From NCBI GenBank assembly GCA_017958585.1, contig JAGDCK010000099.1, positions 1 to 8,023 of the forward strand: a DNA stretch of 8,023 bases, read 5' to 3'. A program made the translations under genes and the position numbers. This DNA is from Lachnospiraceae bacterium. GTDB lineage: Bacteria; Bacillota; Clostridia; Lachnospirales; Lachnospiraceae. The notes beneath the pieces were generated by a model. That model ran no database searches. It had not been told where the DNA came from and saw only the letters and a program-made list of their open reading frames with translations. Position 1 is the first letter of the stretch. Every line of letters begins with the position of its first letter. Below, piece by piece: positions 1 through 7,644 of this stretch.

Positions 1-1287
1 CTCGGGATGGGCAATGTCTCCAAGGTCTCCCCAGCGGGTACACAATACGCCAAGAGTCCTGTATTTGTGAGCATTCTCGCACATACCCCGAATATTTTTG
101 TATGCATCGGCATGGCGGTTAATGAGATGATTCCAGTTCTGAACTCCGGGGCAGAGATAAATATTTTCTATTCCCGCATCCGTCAGTTTCTTTATATTAT
201 CTTCCTTTACGACAGGGCTGTACTCCCAGTTCAGCACAATGCTGCCCTCGGGAAGCTCGTGAATAAGTTCCGGTTCTTCGATGAGGACCTCTCCCCATAA
301 CATTGGCACGCAGCCGTTTTTGACCACAAAGTCGCAAAGTCTCTTTAGATAATCCACATAAACTCTTCTGACGCCGTATTTGTCACCGAGGGCTTTACTC
401 TTTCCCTTACAGAGATCAAAAGTCTCATCGGCGCAGATGTTAAAGTGCTTTGATCGAAACAGGCTCATAAATTCATAAATCCTGCCTGTCAAAAAATCGA
501 AAGCCTCATCGTTTGACACATCTATTGTATAATGCCCCATCCTCTCAACCAGCGAGAAAGGCTTCTTATCAGACCCTTCGATCTCACAAAACTGTGAAAA
601 CTTAGGGTTTCTTAATACCTCATAGAGATGTCCGAAGCTTGCAAGCGAAGGCACCAGCTCCACATTCAGATCACTGCAATAATCATCAAGTTCAATGATC
701 TCCTCTGCGGTAAGAGGGGTTGAAGAGCACCACACAGGCTCCTCGTTTCTGAACATATAGCTGTGCTCCACATAGAGCTGCATCTGATTTATCTTGTAAA
801 AACTGCAGAAATCCGCATGTTTTTTTAATTCTTTTAAGGTGGGGATCCTGCCTCTTGTGGTATCGTAGGATATGCCTCTGACAGCGATCTCGGGCTCATC
901 CTCTATCTCAAGACAGGGAATAATGGCGCCACAATTTCGGATGATCTGACGCATGGTCTGAATTCCGTATAAAAATCCGGTACCTGTTCCCGCACATATA
1001 AATATCTTTTCCGGAGTAACATTTATGGTATATTGCTCCTCTTTTAATAAAGCCGTATTCTCAACAAGACAGATATCGAAGGTGGTCTCCATGAGACTCT
1101 CCTCCTTGATATCAACCTGAAAACCGATGGTCTGCTCAAGCTCAAGCTTCAAAAGCCCCGCATGATCCCATGCGCTGTTTTTAAGCTCGCTGTTCATAAA
1201 CTCATCGATGACGATTCCCGATAAATATCTGATGACGAATTCTCCGTCATTTTCTTTGTAAACGGTTGGCTGTGGAAGAATATACAT
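1..1287 (-). CDS. Glycoside hydrolase family 20 (beta-N-acetylhexosaminidase-like), C-terminus cut by window edge
   Basis: The frame is open from an ATG at 1287 to base 1, giving 429 residues with no stop, so the 3' end lies outside the window. The start is fixed by AGGAGGG at 1293-1299, five bases upstream. Residues 1 to about 128 resemble the small alpha/beta domain that precedes GH20 barrels. The barrel begins near RGISYDTTRGR (137-147). The likely catalytic Asp-Glu pair is D287-E288 in HFNICADET (281-289). Downstream aromatic motifs typical of the GH20 sugar pocket are LWGEV (330-334), NWEY (353-356), QNWNHL (383-388) and TRWGD (417-421). In the family, Glu is the acid/base and Asp orients the substrate N-acetyl group, which acts as nucleophile on terminal GlcNAc or GalNAc. 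No signal peptide is visible, so it is probably cytoplasmic and acts on imported or recycled glycans. The family call is fairly secure, but the exact substrate is not. Confidence 0.85.
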   Translation of the reverse strand, partial: MYILPQPTVYKENDGEFVIRYLSGIVIDEFMNSELKNSAWDHAGLLKLELEQTIGFQVDIKEESLMETTFDICLVENTALLKEEQYTINVTPEKIFICAGTGTGFLYGIQTMRQIIRNCGAIIPCLEIEDEPEIAVRGISYDTTRGRIPTLKELKKHADFCSFYKINQMQLYVEHSYMFRNEEPVWCSSTPLTAEEIIELDDYCSDLNVELVPSLASFGHLYEVLRNPKFSQFCEIEGSDKKPFSLVERMGHYTIDVSNDEAFDFLTGRIYEFMSLFRSKHFNICADETFDLCKGKSKALGDKYGVRRVYVDYLKRLCDFVVKNGCVPMLWGEVLIEEPELIHELPEGSIVLNWEYSPVVKEDNIKKLTDAGIENIYLCPGVQNWNHLINRHADAYKNIRGMCENAHKYRTLGVLCTRWGDLGDIAHPE

Positions 1288-1325
1288 TTTTTCCCTCCTG
1301 TTTTCTGCATTAGACCCTACTTCAC

Positions 1326-1355
1326 ATTATAACATTTATTTCAAGCGTTAATCAA
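1326..1355 (-). promoter_or_regulatory. Predicted sigma-A promoter of the GH20 gene
   Basis: On the minus strand there is a -35 box TTGATT (1350-1355), an 18-base spacer and a perfect -10 box TATAAT (1326-1331) preceded by TGT, an extended -10. Transcription would start near 1319, leaving a leader of about 30 nt before the GH20 ATG. The -35 box overlaps the TGA stop (1352-1354) of the preceding membrane-protein gene. No terminator separates the two genes, so read-through is also possible. The element closely matches the promoter at 4200-4229. Confidence 0.7.
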
Positions 1356-2932
1356 TCCTTCTCATAAAAGGTGACCTCACAGTCGCTCCACAGAAGTTTC
1401 CACCCTTTTGCCTCGCATTTTGCGGCTGTTTCTCCCCCCGTGGGCACTGCAATATAGGCAGATTTAATGTTTTCAAAATTACCCGACACATACTCATATT
1501 CGCAGCAGTTGATACCCATTCCCTTTGGAACTGCGTACAGATATTGCCATTTAAGCGGTATTTTCTCCTCTTCTTCTCCCTCGGATAAAAGCCAGATAAC
1601 AGTATTATCAAAAGAGATCTCTGCATCCTTATCAATCGCTATCAGCTCATTCAGGGTATTCCCGCAATCCGAAATCGCCTCCGACCGGGCTTCGTCCTCA
1701 AAGCATATGTCGTAATCGTACGGAAAGACTGCCTTGTAGATCAAAAAATACACGCATACCAAAGCCATGATCACCGGCTTTTTATAAGTCTTTGTCTCCA
1801 TGAGAGATATCAAAAACAGCCCCACCGCAATAAAGGTGAGCAGATGCTTGCTGCCCTCGATAAGCTTGTACATAAGTAAAAGCGCAAAGAGCATCGACAC
1901 ACAGGCAAACAGAAAATGGGCTTCTATGATGAGCCTGTTACTTACTCCGTCCTTTTTTCTGCGGGAAAAATCCCTGACAGTCTGCCGGATAAATATGGCG
2001 ATGACAGTCAGATACAGGCAAAAATACGCTCCTGCTGCCACGCCTGCCTGAATTCCCGCAACGGAATACATGATAAAATCTTTACCCTTGTAATAAAGAG
2101 TGCCAAAGAAATGTCTGATGCCGGCTCCAATCCCTTCTGTAAAAAAGACAGTTACCCAGTCAGTAAAAAATAACGGTGTAAAATACTTTGCCCCAAGATA
2201 ATGATTTATGGCTACATACCCTGCCAAAGTAATGCCAAACACAGGAACCGATACCAATAACCCCGCTTTTTTGTTCTTCATGAATAAGAGCAATGCAGGA
2301 AGAACCAGGAAAAGTACCAGGTAGGGCCTCATAAGAGTCATCAGGCTTCCCATGACAAAGAGGATAACGAGTTTATAATTCTCTTTCCCCGTGTTTAAAT
2401 AGTTAATTGCGACCGCGTAAAACACGATAAGCATGGAAAAACATATTATCTCGGGCATTCCTGACAACATGTATCTTGCAAATGTGGTATAGCTCATAAA
2501 CAGAAGGGTCAGAACCCCGGTCTGTTTTAGTGTGGGTCTGACAAGAAGTGCAAAAACCACCATCGCAATTGTTAAAAATACTATATTACTCACAAAAGCG
2601 GAAAAAAGATTCCACCCGAAAATAAGGCCCCAAATCACCCAGGGGAATACCAAGACAGGGCTCCAGGCCGCAAAGGACAGCTTCAGAGCCCGGGACTCAT
2701 TAAATCCAAAATACCCCCTTGGGAATCCGTTATCAACAATTGCCTCAACCTGCTTAAAATAAAACAGTTCATCATTCCACTCGGATGTAAGGAGTGACAC
2801 ATCTGAGAGTCTGTGACCGGAAAGCCCCACATGTATAAGACACGCCAGGATGGGCAGTGACCCTAAAAAAACCGCGGTAAGTAAAACCCTTATTCTGTTT
2901 TTTTCTTTAAAATAATCCAACACGGCCCTCAC
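1352..2932 (-). CDS. Polytopic membrane protein, probable GT-C fold glycosyltransferase
   Basis: The product is 526 residues. It has a short cationic N-terminus, a first membrane segment at about 15-36, then a hydrophilic loop with EWNDELF (51-57), followed by roughly ten more hydrophobic segments. A soluble tail of about 116 residues begins near 411. An acidic pair (here D54-E55) in the first outer loop is the signature position of GT-C enzymes, which move sugars from polyprenyl-phosphate carriers at the outer membrane face. Donor and acceptor cannot be read from the sequence. The start is GTG at 2932, directly after the TAA of the upstream gene. GGAGG at 2946-2950 lies 13 bases upstream, rather far, so GTG at 2923 or TTG at 2920 are alternatives; GAGGG just downstream of the first GTG could serve the TTG. 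The abutting arrangement implies an operon with translational coupling. The glycosyltransferase call is inference from topology and motif; a different membrane function is possible. Confidence 0.65.
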   Translation of the reverse strand: MRAVLDYFKEKNRIRVLLTAVFLGSLPILACLIHVGLSGHRLSDVSLLTSEWNDELFYFKQVEAIVDNGFPRGYFGFNESRALKLSFAAWSPVLVFPWVIWGLIFGWNLFSAFVSNIVFLTIAMVVFALLVRPTLKQTGVLTLLFMSYTTFARYMLSGMPEIICFSMLIVFYAVAINYLNTGKENYKLVILFVMGSLMTLMRPYLVLFLVLPALLLFMKNKKAGLLVSVPVFGITLAGYVAINHYLGAKYFTPLFFTDWVTVFFTEGIGAGIRHFFGTLYYKGKDFIMYSVAGIQAGVAAGAYFCLYLTVIAIFIRQTVRDFSRRKKDGVSNRLIIEAHFLFACVSMLFALLLMYKLIEGSKHLLTFIAVGLFLISLMETKTYKKPVIMALVCVYFLIYKAVFPYDYDICFEDEARSEAISDCGNTLNELIAIDKDAEISFDNTVIWLLSEGEEEEKIPLKWQYLYAVPKGMGINCCEYEYVSGNFENIKSAYIAVPTGGETAAKCEAKGWKLLWSDCEVTFYEKD

Positions 2933-4171
2933 TTATTTGTAATTGCCTCCCATAAACACATGATAAAAATATACGGCGCCACACAAAAGATGTGCCAAGA
3001 AAGCGCCCCCTCCAAAGATAAGCCTCAGATAATCCACAGCTTTTCTCTCGCTCGCATCTGTTTCCATAAACTCACTTAAGTTGTCAAGCATCACCTTCAC
3101 GGAGCCCACGAAAGCAAAGAAAATGCCGTACATATAGCTCCAGGAAAAATTAAAATCCCTCTCCCTAAAACCCTTTTCCAGCAGAAAATAAGCCATGAGA
3201 AAGCTCATGCCGTACATCTGAAACGAAAATCTGAAATGATCGTCAGTCTTTATTTTTTTAAGATTAAAAAGCAGTACCACAATAGGAAATCCGATGGCCA
3301 AAAAGACTGCCATGGGAATGTTTTCACAATATTTTCCCCAGACTCTTCCAAGGGAAAAACCTATGCCCCTTATCTCTTCCTCAGCCGTGGGGACGAACAC
3401 TCCGCTGTATTGGTATAGCAGATCGATAAATGTCGGTATAAAGCAAAGTCCCAAAAGGAGAGTGGGCACAAAGTTTTTAAACCTCTTTGCAATGAGTCGA
3501 TACAACATCACAAGTCCCGCGGTCGCCACGATCACTATGGTAAAGCTTGGCTTTGTCATGGTGGAGAGTAATAGATACAATGAAAACAATGCATAATCCT
3601 GCCACTTTGGCTTTTGTGTCTCGTAGACAGACAAAAGAGAGCAGAACTTAAAATATGCCAGTACCGCAAAAGGGCGAGCCGCCAGAAATGTGGCATTGTG
3701 ATACGGATTTGACGTAAATACGCCCAGATACTTCCAGAAAATACCGGGAATATAAACCAGGTCAAAGGTGTGAAGCATGGACACAAAAAACAGTGCCACC
3801 GATACGAAGGATATGAGGATCCCCGAGTATTTTGATTTTTTCACAACCTTGTCAAGCTCCAGCTTTGTAAACACTACCGCCAGTGAATTCAATAGCATTG
3901 CCGCCACGGACACTGCCCGTTCAGGTATCATGAACAGATTAAAAAAAGCGGATATTTTAAAGTAGATCGGATAGGGAAAACTGAATCCGCTGTCCTTACC
4001 CTGCATCTCCAGAATGTAGGCCGCCATGTCAGACTCATAGATCCCGCTGCCGCCCCCTCCGTAAACCTGCTTCATAAAGAGCGTATAGGTCACTGTGGAG
4101 ATAAAGCAAAGGAGCAGAAAAAAGACGCCCCACTCTATATATTTTAAGGTTTTTTCATTGTTTTTAACCAT
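2933..4171 (-). CDS. Polytopic membrane protein, probable GT-C-like glycosyltransferase, first gene of its operon
   Basis: The product is 412 residues from the ATG at 4171, chosen because AGAGG sits six bases upstream. A longer in-frame start at 4222 lies upstream of the predicted -10 box and has no ribosome site. The first membrane segment is at about 14-33, followed by a glycine-rich outer loop GGGGSGIYESDM (38-49). E46-x-D48 sits where GT-C enzymes carry their modified DxD motif. About eight to nine further hydrophobic segments follow, and the chain ends shortly after the last one (GAVYFYHVFMGGNYK) with no large soluble tail, unlike its partner. It is the first gene of a two-gene unit, with the next start one base after its TAA. 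The two proteins do not look like close paralogues by eye. The likely role is transfer of a lipid-linked sugar to a cell-envelope acceptor, inferred from topology and the ExD motif only; no specific family was recognised. Confidence 0.6.
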   Translation of the reverse strand: MVKNNEKTLKYIEWGVFFLLLCFISTVTYTLFMKQVYGGGGSGIYESDMAAYILEMQGKDSGFSFPYPIYFKISAFFNLFMIPERAVSVAAMLLNSLAVVFTKLELDKVVKKSKYSGILISFVSVALFFVSMLHTFDLVYIPGIFWKYLGVFTSNPYHNATFLAARPFAVLAYFKFCSLLSVYETQKPKWQDYALFSLYLLLSTMTKPSFTIVIVATAGLVMLYRLIAKRFKNFVPTLLLGLCFIPTFIDLLYQYSGVFVPTAEEEIRGIGFSLGRVWGKYCENIPMAVFLAIGFPIVVLLFNLKKIKTDDHFRFSFQMYGMSFLMAYFLLEKGFRERDFNFSWSYMYGIFFAFVGSVKVMLDNLSEFMETDASERKAVDYLRLIFGGGAFLAHLLCGAVYFYHVFMGGNYK

Positions 4172-4199
4172 TTTACACCTCTCGTACATAAGCGGTTTT

Positions 4200-4229
4200 A
4201 TTATAACATTTCGATAATGCATTAATCAA
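4200..4229 (-). promoter_or_regulatory. Predicted sigma-A promoter of the membrane-protein operon
   Basis: On the minus strand there is a -35 box TTGATT (4224-4229), an 18-base spacer and a -10 box TATAAT (4200-4205) with an extended TGT before it. Transcription would begin near 4193, giving a leader of about 20 nt and leaving AGAGG plus the ATG at 4171 in the transcript. This placement rules out the more upstream start at 4222 for the same mRNA. The element lies just downstream of the glmS terminator, so the unit is separately expressed. Confidence 0.75.
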
Positions 4230-4246
4230 CTTAAGTGTTTTTTAAG

Positions 4247-4306
4247 AAAAACGAAAAGCCCGCAAAACAGGGATAAAGATTTACTTTAAACCTGCTGCAG
4301 GCTTTT
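4247..4306 (-). terminator. Probable Rho-independent terminator of glmM-glmS
   Basis: The transcript forms a 10-bp stem between AAAAGCCTGC (4297-4306) and GCGGGCTTTT (4254-4263), with one G-U wobble. A U-rich stretch follows (UUUU, CG, then UUUUU). The 33-nt loop is longer than usual but can fold further: CAGG/CCTG (4268-4271 with 4291-4294) and TAAAG/CTTTA (4274-4278 with 4284-4288) nest inside it. A small GC-rich hairpin (CCG and GGG pairing with CCC and CGG, 4319-4337) lies between the glmS stop and this stem. The flanking A and T runs could let it work in both directions, but no convergent gene is present. The position 43 bases after the glmS stop and before the next promoter supports the call. 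Confidence 0.7.
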
Positions 4307-4348
4307 ATCATCATATGTCCGCAGGGATAACCCACGGTGTATATTTAG

Positions 4349-6178
4349 CTACTCAACTGTTACGGATTTTGCCAGGTTCCTGGGCTTGTCCACGTCAAGA
4401 CCCTTTGCACATGAAACATAATAAGCAAAAAGTTGAAGAGGGATCACGGTAAGAGACGTCATGAACAGTTCATTTGTCTTTGGCACATAAACCGTAAAAT
4501 CTGCCACATCCTCCATGGTGTAGTTTCCGGCGCTTGTCACACCAAATACAAATGCGCCACGGCTCTTTACCTCAACGATATTGGACACCGTCTTTCCATA
4601 AAGGGCTGACTGAGTTGCAAGGGATACCACCAGAATATTGTTCTCGATAAGAGAGATGGTTCCATGCTTTAACTCACCTGCGGCATAGGCCTCAGAGTGG
4701 ATGTATGAGATCTCCTTTAATTTAAGGGATCCTTCCATACATGCGGCATAATCAATACCTCTTCCGATAAAGAATATATCCTGTGCGGCAGCATATTTGT
4801 GGGCAAACCACTGGATACGCTCCTTTTCGTCCAATATTCTCTGAACCTTTTCGGGAAGTGACTGAAGCTCAGTGATCAGATTCTCGTAATCAGCTTTTTT
4901 GATAAGGCCCTTCAGATCTCCGATCAGCATTCCAAGCATGTAAAGCACCACCATCTGTGTCGAATATGCCTTTGTGGTGGCAACTGATATCTCGGGACCT
5001 GCCCAGGTGTAGATCGTAGCATCAGCCTCTCTAGCGATGGAGCTTCCCACCACATTTACAACTGCGATGACCTTTGCCCCAAGTTTTTTAGCTTCTCTTA
5101 AAGCTGCCAGGGAGTCAGCGGTCTCACCGGACTGACTGATCACGATAACGCAGGTGTTTTTGGGTACGATGGGATTTCTGTATCTGAACTCACTTGCAAG
5201 CTCCACATCCACAGGGATCCTTGTCAGGTTTTCAAGCACATATTTGCAGTTAAGTCCCACGTGATAAGCAGATCCGCATCCAAGGATCACGATATGCTCC
5301 ACACTCTTTAATTCCTCGTCGGTCAGACCAAGCTCCTCGAATACTATTTTTCCGTCCTTAATCCTGGGAGCGATAGTATCTGTGATAGCCTTTGGCTGTT
5401 CGTAGATCTCCTTCATCATGTAATGCTCAAAGCCTTCCTTTTCAGCAGCCTTGGCATCCCATTCGATGTGCTGGACTTCCTTTTCAAGTTCCTCCTTGTC
5501 GATGTTGTAGAACTTGATGGAATCCTCTTTTAATACGCAAATCTCCATGTTCTGGATATAATATACATCTCTTGTATACTCAAGGATCGCAGGAACATCG
5601 GATGCGATGAAATTACCGTCCTTTGACTGACCTACGATAAGAGGAGAATCCTTTCTCACAGCGTAGATCTCACCGGGATGATCATGGAACATGATTCCGA
5701 AAGCATATGAACCGCTCACGTGCATCATGACCTTTGTGATGGCATCCATGGGGTCACCGGTGTAATAGTATTTCAGAAGATGCGCAATAACCTCAGTATC
5801 TGTCTCTGATACGAACTTTGCGCCGTTCTTTATAAGCTTATCCTTTAACTCAAGATAATTTTCGATGATACCGTTGTGTACCACCGCAATAGTCTTGTCG
5901 CTGCAGACATGGGGGTGTGCATTGGTTCCGGAGGGTTCACCGTGGGTAGCCCATCTGGTGTGTCCGATACCGCAGTTTCCCGCTACGGCCTTTCCGCCGT
6001 CAGTCATATCAGAGAGAACGCTAAGTCTGCCCTTTGCCTTTATGACCTCGATCTTATCACCCTTGTTTTCCACCGCGATACCGGCAGAGTCATATCCTCT
6101 GTATTCAAGCTTTGCCAGACCGTTTAACAGTATGGGTGCCGCCTGCTTTTTACCTACATATCCTACAATTCCGCACAT
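4349..6178 (-). CDS. glmS: Glutamine--fructose-6-phosphate aminotransferase (isomerizing)
   Basis: This cytoplasmic enzyme makes glucosamine-6-phosphate and glutamate from fructose-6-phosphate and glutamine, the committed step toward UDP-GlcNAc and so peptidoglycan. It is 609 residues, the usual family length. The N-terminal class II glutaminase domain has the nucleophile C2 in MCGIVGYVG, HTRWATHG (73-80), NGIIEN (102-107) and SETDTE (124-129). Two SIS sugar-isomerase domains follow. The first has CGSAYH (301-306) and SQSGET (348-353); the second has GRGIDY (472-477) and SEAYAAGELKHG (495-506) with H505. The tail DKPRNLAKSVTVE (597-609) is the conserved C-loop with the Schiff-base lysine K604. 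No catalytic residue appears missing. The ATG at 6178 is certain from C2; AAAGGA lies 12 bases upstream, a slightly long spacing. It follows glmM by 89 bases with no promoter I can see, so the two are probably co-transcribed. The stop is TAG. Confidence 0.98.
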   Translation of the reverse strand: MCGIVGYVGKKQAAPILLNGLAKLEYRGYDSAGIAVENKGDKIEVIKAKGRLSVLSDMTDGGKAVAGNCGIGHTRWATHGEPSGTNAHPHVCSDKTIAVVHNGIIENYLELKDKLIKNGAKFVSETDTEVIAHLLKYYYTGDPMDAITKVMMHVSGSYAFGIMFHDHPGEIYAVRKDSPLIVGQSKDGNFIASDVPAILEYTRDVYYIQNMEICVLKEDSIKFYNIDKEELEKEVQHIEWDAKAAEKEGFEHYMMKEIYEQPKAITDTIAPRIKDGKIVFEELGLTDEELKSVEHIVILGCGSAYHVGLNCKYVLENLTRIPVDVELASEFRYRNPIVPKNTCVIVISQSGETADSLAALREAKKLGAKVIAVVNVVGSSIAREADATIYTWAGPEISVATTKAYSTQMVVLYMLGMLIGDLKGLIKKADYENLITELQSLPEKVQRILDEKERIQWFAHKYAAAQDIFFIGRGIDYAACMEGSLKLKEISYIHSEAYAAGELKHGTISLIENNILVVSLATQSALYGKTVSNIVEVKSRGAFVFGVTSAGNYTMEDVADFTVYVPKTNELFMTSLTVIPLQLFAYYVSCAKGLDVDKPRNLAKSVTVE

Positions 6179-6204
6179 ATATCAATCTGATCCTTTCAAT
6201 TCAT

Positions 6205-6249
6205 GGCGCTGTCACGGGATAGAACATCATATCCCCATGACATATCGCC
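6205..6249 (-). promoter_or_regulatory. Conspicuous stem-loop in the glmM-glmS intergenic RNA
   Basis: In the transcript, GGCG (6246-6249) pairs with CGCC (6205-6208), TGTCA (6238-6242) with TGACA (6210-6214), and GGGATA (6230-6235) with TATCCC (6216-6221). These stems are joined by small internal loops and close an eight-base loop. No U-run follows, so it is not a terminator. It ends 26 bases before the glmS start, just upstream of the ribosome site. Plausible roles are mRNA processing, stabilisation or translational control of glmS. The fold is seen in the sequence; the role is inference. Confidence 0.5.
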
Positions 6250-6267
6250 GTCCCTCATAAATTGTTT

Positions 6268-7620
6268 TTATACTGCATAACCTTTTGCTTTGATCATGTC
6301 CACCAGCTCATCCACGCATTTCTTGCAGATCTCTTTTTCGCTGGCTTCACTCATGACACGGATAACAGGTTCTGTACCGCTCTTTCTGAGGAGCACTCTT
6401 CCGTTTGAGCCAAGTTCTGCGTTGATCGCATCAACCCTTGCCATGATATCTGCATCGGCAATTACCTCACCCTTGTCGCGAACTCGTACGTTTACAAGAA
6501 CCTGAGGATATTTTTTGAAAGGCTTTGCAAGCTCTGAGAGCGTCATTTTCTTTTCAAGCATTACTTCCATCATCTTGATGGCAGTTAAGATTCCGTCACC
6601 GGTTGTGGCATATTTTTTGAAAATAATATGTCCGGACTGCTCGCCTCCCAGTCTGTAACCGTTTTTTGACATATTTTCATAGACGTATTTGTCGCACACG
6701 TCTGTTTTTTCATACTCGATGTCCGCATCGTCAAGAGCCTTAAACAGGCCAAAGTTTGACATGATGGTTGCTACCACCTTGTTGCCGAGAAGTTTTCCTC
6801 TCTCCTTTAAATAGGTTCCGTAGATATAGATGATGCCGTCTCCGTCAACCACCTGTCCGTTTTCATCAACGCAAAGGCATCTGTCTGCGTCTCCGTCAAA
6901 AGCAAATCCCACATCAAGGCCGTTGTCAACGACAAATTTCTGAAGTCCCTCAATGTGTGTGGAACCTGCATTCAGATTAATGTTCAATCCGTCGGGGCTG
7001 TTGTTTATCACATAGGTCTTTGCACCAAGGGCATCAAATACACTTTTTGCGATCATCCAGGAAGAACCGTTTGCGCAGTCAAGTCCCACCTTTTTGTCCT
7101 TGTAGGAGCGGGTTGCAAGGGAGATCAGATATCCGATGTATCTGTTTCTTCCTGCGGAGTGGTCTACGGTGCATCCGATATTGTCACGGGTGGCAAGAGG
7201 AACCTCGGGGGTCTTGCCGTCCAGATAATCCTCGATCTTTAAAATGGTCTCTTCGTCCATCTTCTCGCCGTTTCCGTTTATAAGCTTTATTCCGTTATCG
7301 TAAAATGGATTGTGACTTGCAGAGATCATGATACCGCAGTCAAAGCCTTCCGTACGCGCCACATATGACACGGAAGGAGTGGTGGTAACATGTAATAGAT
7401 AAACATCTGCTCCGGAAGCTGTGATACCTCCTGCAAGAGCATACTCAAGCATATATGAAGAACGACGGGTATCCTTGCCGATCACGATCCTGCATCTCTC
7501 CTCGCCCTCTTCGTGTCTGTATAACCATCCGAGAAATCTGCCGATCTTGTAGGCATGATCCGCCGTAAGGCCAACGTTTGCTTCACCCCTGAAGCCGTCT
7601 GTACCAAAATATTTTCCCAT
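6268..7620 (-). CDS. glmM: Phosphoglucosamine mutase
   Basis: This cytoplasmic enzyme converts glucosamine-6-phosphate to glucosamine-1-phosphate, the step after GlmS in UDP-GlcNAc synthesis. The product is 450 residues from the ATG at 7620, matching the family's usual length, and begins with the canonical MGKYFGTDGFRG. The active-site phosphoserine is S102 in ISASHNP (99-105). The magnesium loop is DGDADR (242-247), the sugar-binding loop GGEQSGH (325-331), and the phosphate-binding loop RKSGTEP (412-418). All four domains of the alpha-D-phosphohexomutase fold appear intact. The start is supported by GAGGA seven bases upstream. The frame stays open a further 39 codons upstream, but its first possible start (GTG, 7737) lies beside the -10 box and upstream of the predicted transcription start, so it is unlikely to be used. 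An in-frame ATG at 7692 with weak AAGGG ahead is a less likely alternative. It is the first gene of a glmM-glmS unit. GlmM rather than ManB or Pgm is indicated by the N-terminal motif and the partner gene. Confidence 0.96.
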   Translation of the reverse strand: MGKYFGTDGFRGEANVGLTADHAYKIGRFLGWLYRHEEGEERCRIVIGKDTRRSSYMLEYALAGGITASGADVYLLHVTTTPSVSYVARTEGFDCGIMISASHNPFYDNGIKLINGNGEKMDEETILKIEDYLDGKTPEVPLATRDNIGCTVDHSAGRNRYIGYLISLATRSYKDKKVGLDCANGSSWMIAKSVFDALGAKTYVINNSPDGLNINLNAGSTHIEGLQKFVVDNGLDVGFAFDGDADRCLCVDENGQVVDGDGIIYIYGTYLKERGKLLGNKVVATIMSNFGLFKALDDADIEYEKTDVCDKYVYENMSKNGYRLGGEQSGHIIFKKYATTGDGILTAIKMMEVMLEKKMTLSELAKPFKKYPQVLVNVRVRDKGEVIADADIMARVDAINAELGSNGRVLLRKSGTEPVIRVMSEASEKEICKKCVDELVDMIKAKGYAV

Positions 7621-7644
7621 AAATATATCCTCAGCTTTCATTTC

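Noticed and set aside
7..300. Plus-strand open frame of 97 codons at the left edge
   Set aside because: It is antisense to the GH20 frame, whose motifs (NWEY, QNWNHL, TRWGD) are clear in this stretch.
1348..1635. 95-codon minus-strand frame overlapping the end of the second membrane-protein gene
   Set aside because: It overlaps the soluble tail of the larger frame, has no ribosome site evident, and its protein looks like random out-of-frame translation.
4172..4222. N-terminal extension of the first membrane protein to an ATG at 4222
   Set aside because: It has no ribosome binding site and lies upstream of the predicted -10 box, while AGAGG fits the ATG at 4171.
5865..6260. Open frame of 131 codons on the plus strand
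   Set aside because: It lies antisense to the highly conserved glutaminase domain of glmS, shows no recognisable protein features, and overlaps the hairpin gap; it is a shadow of glmS codons.
6179..6267. AGCGCC word resembling the cleavage site of a glmS ribozyme
   Set aside because: Only about 30 bases follow it before the glmS start, far too few for the ribozyme core; the word is explained by the local hairpin stem.
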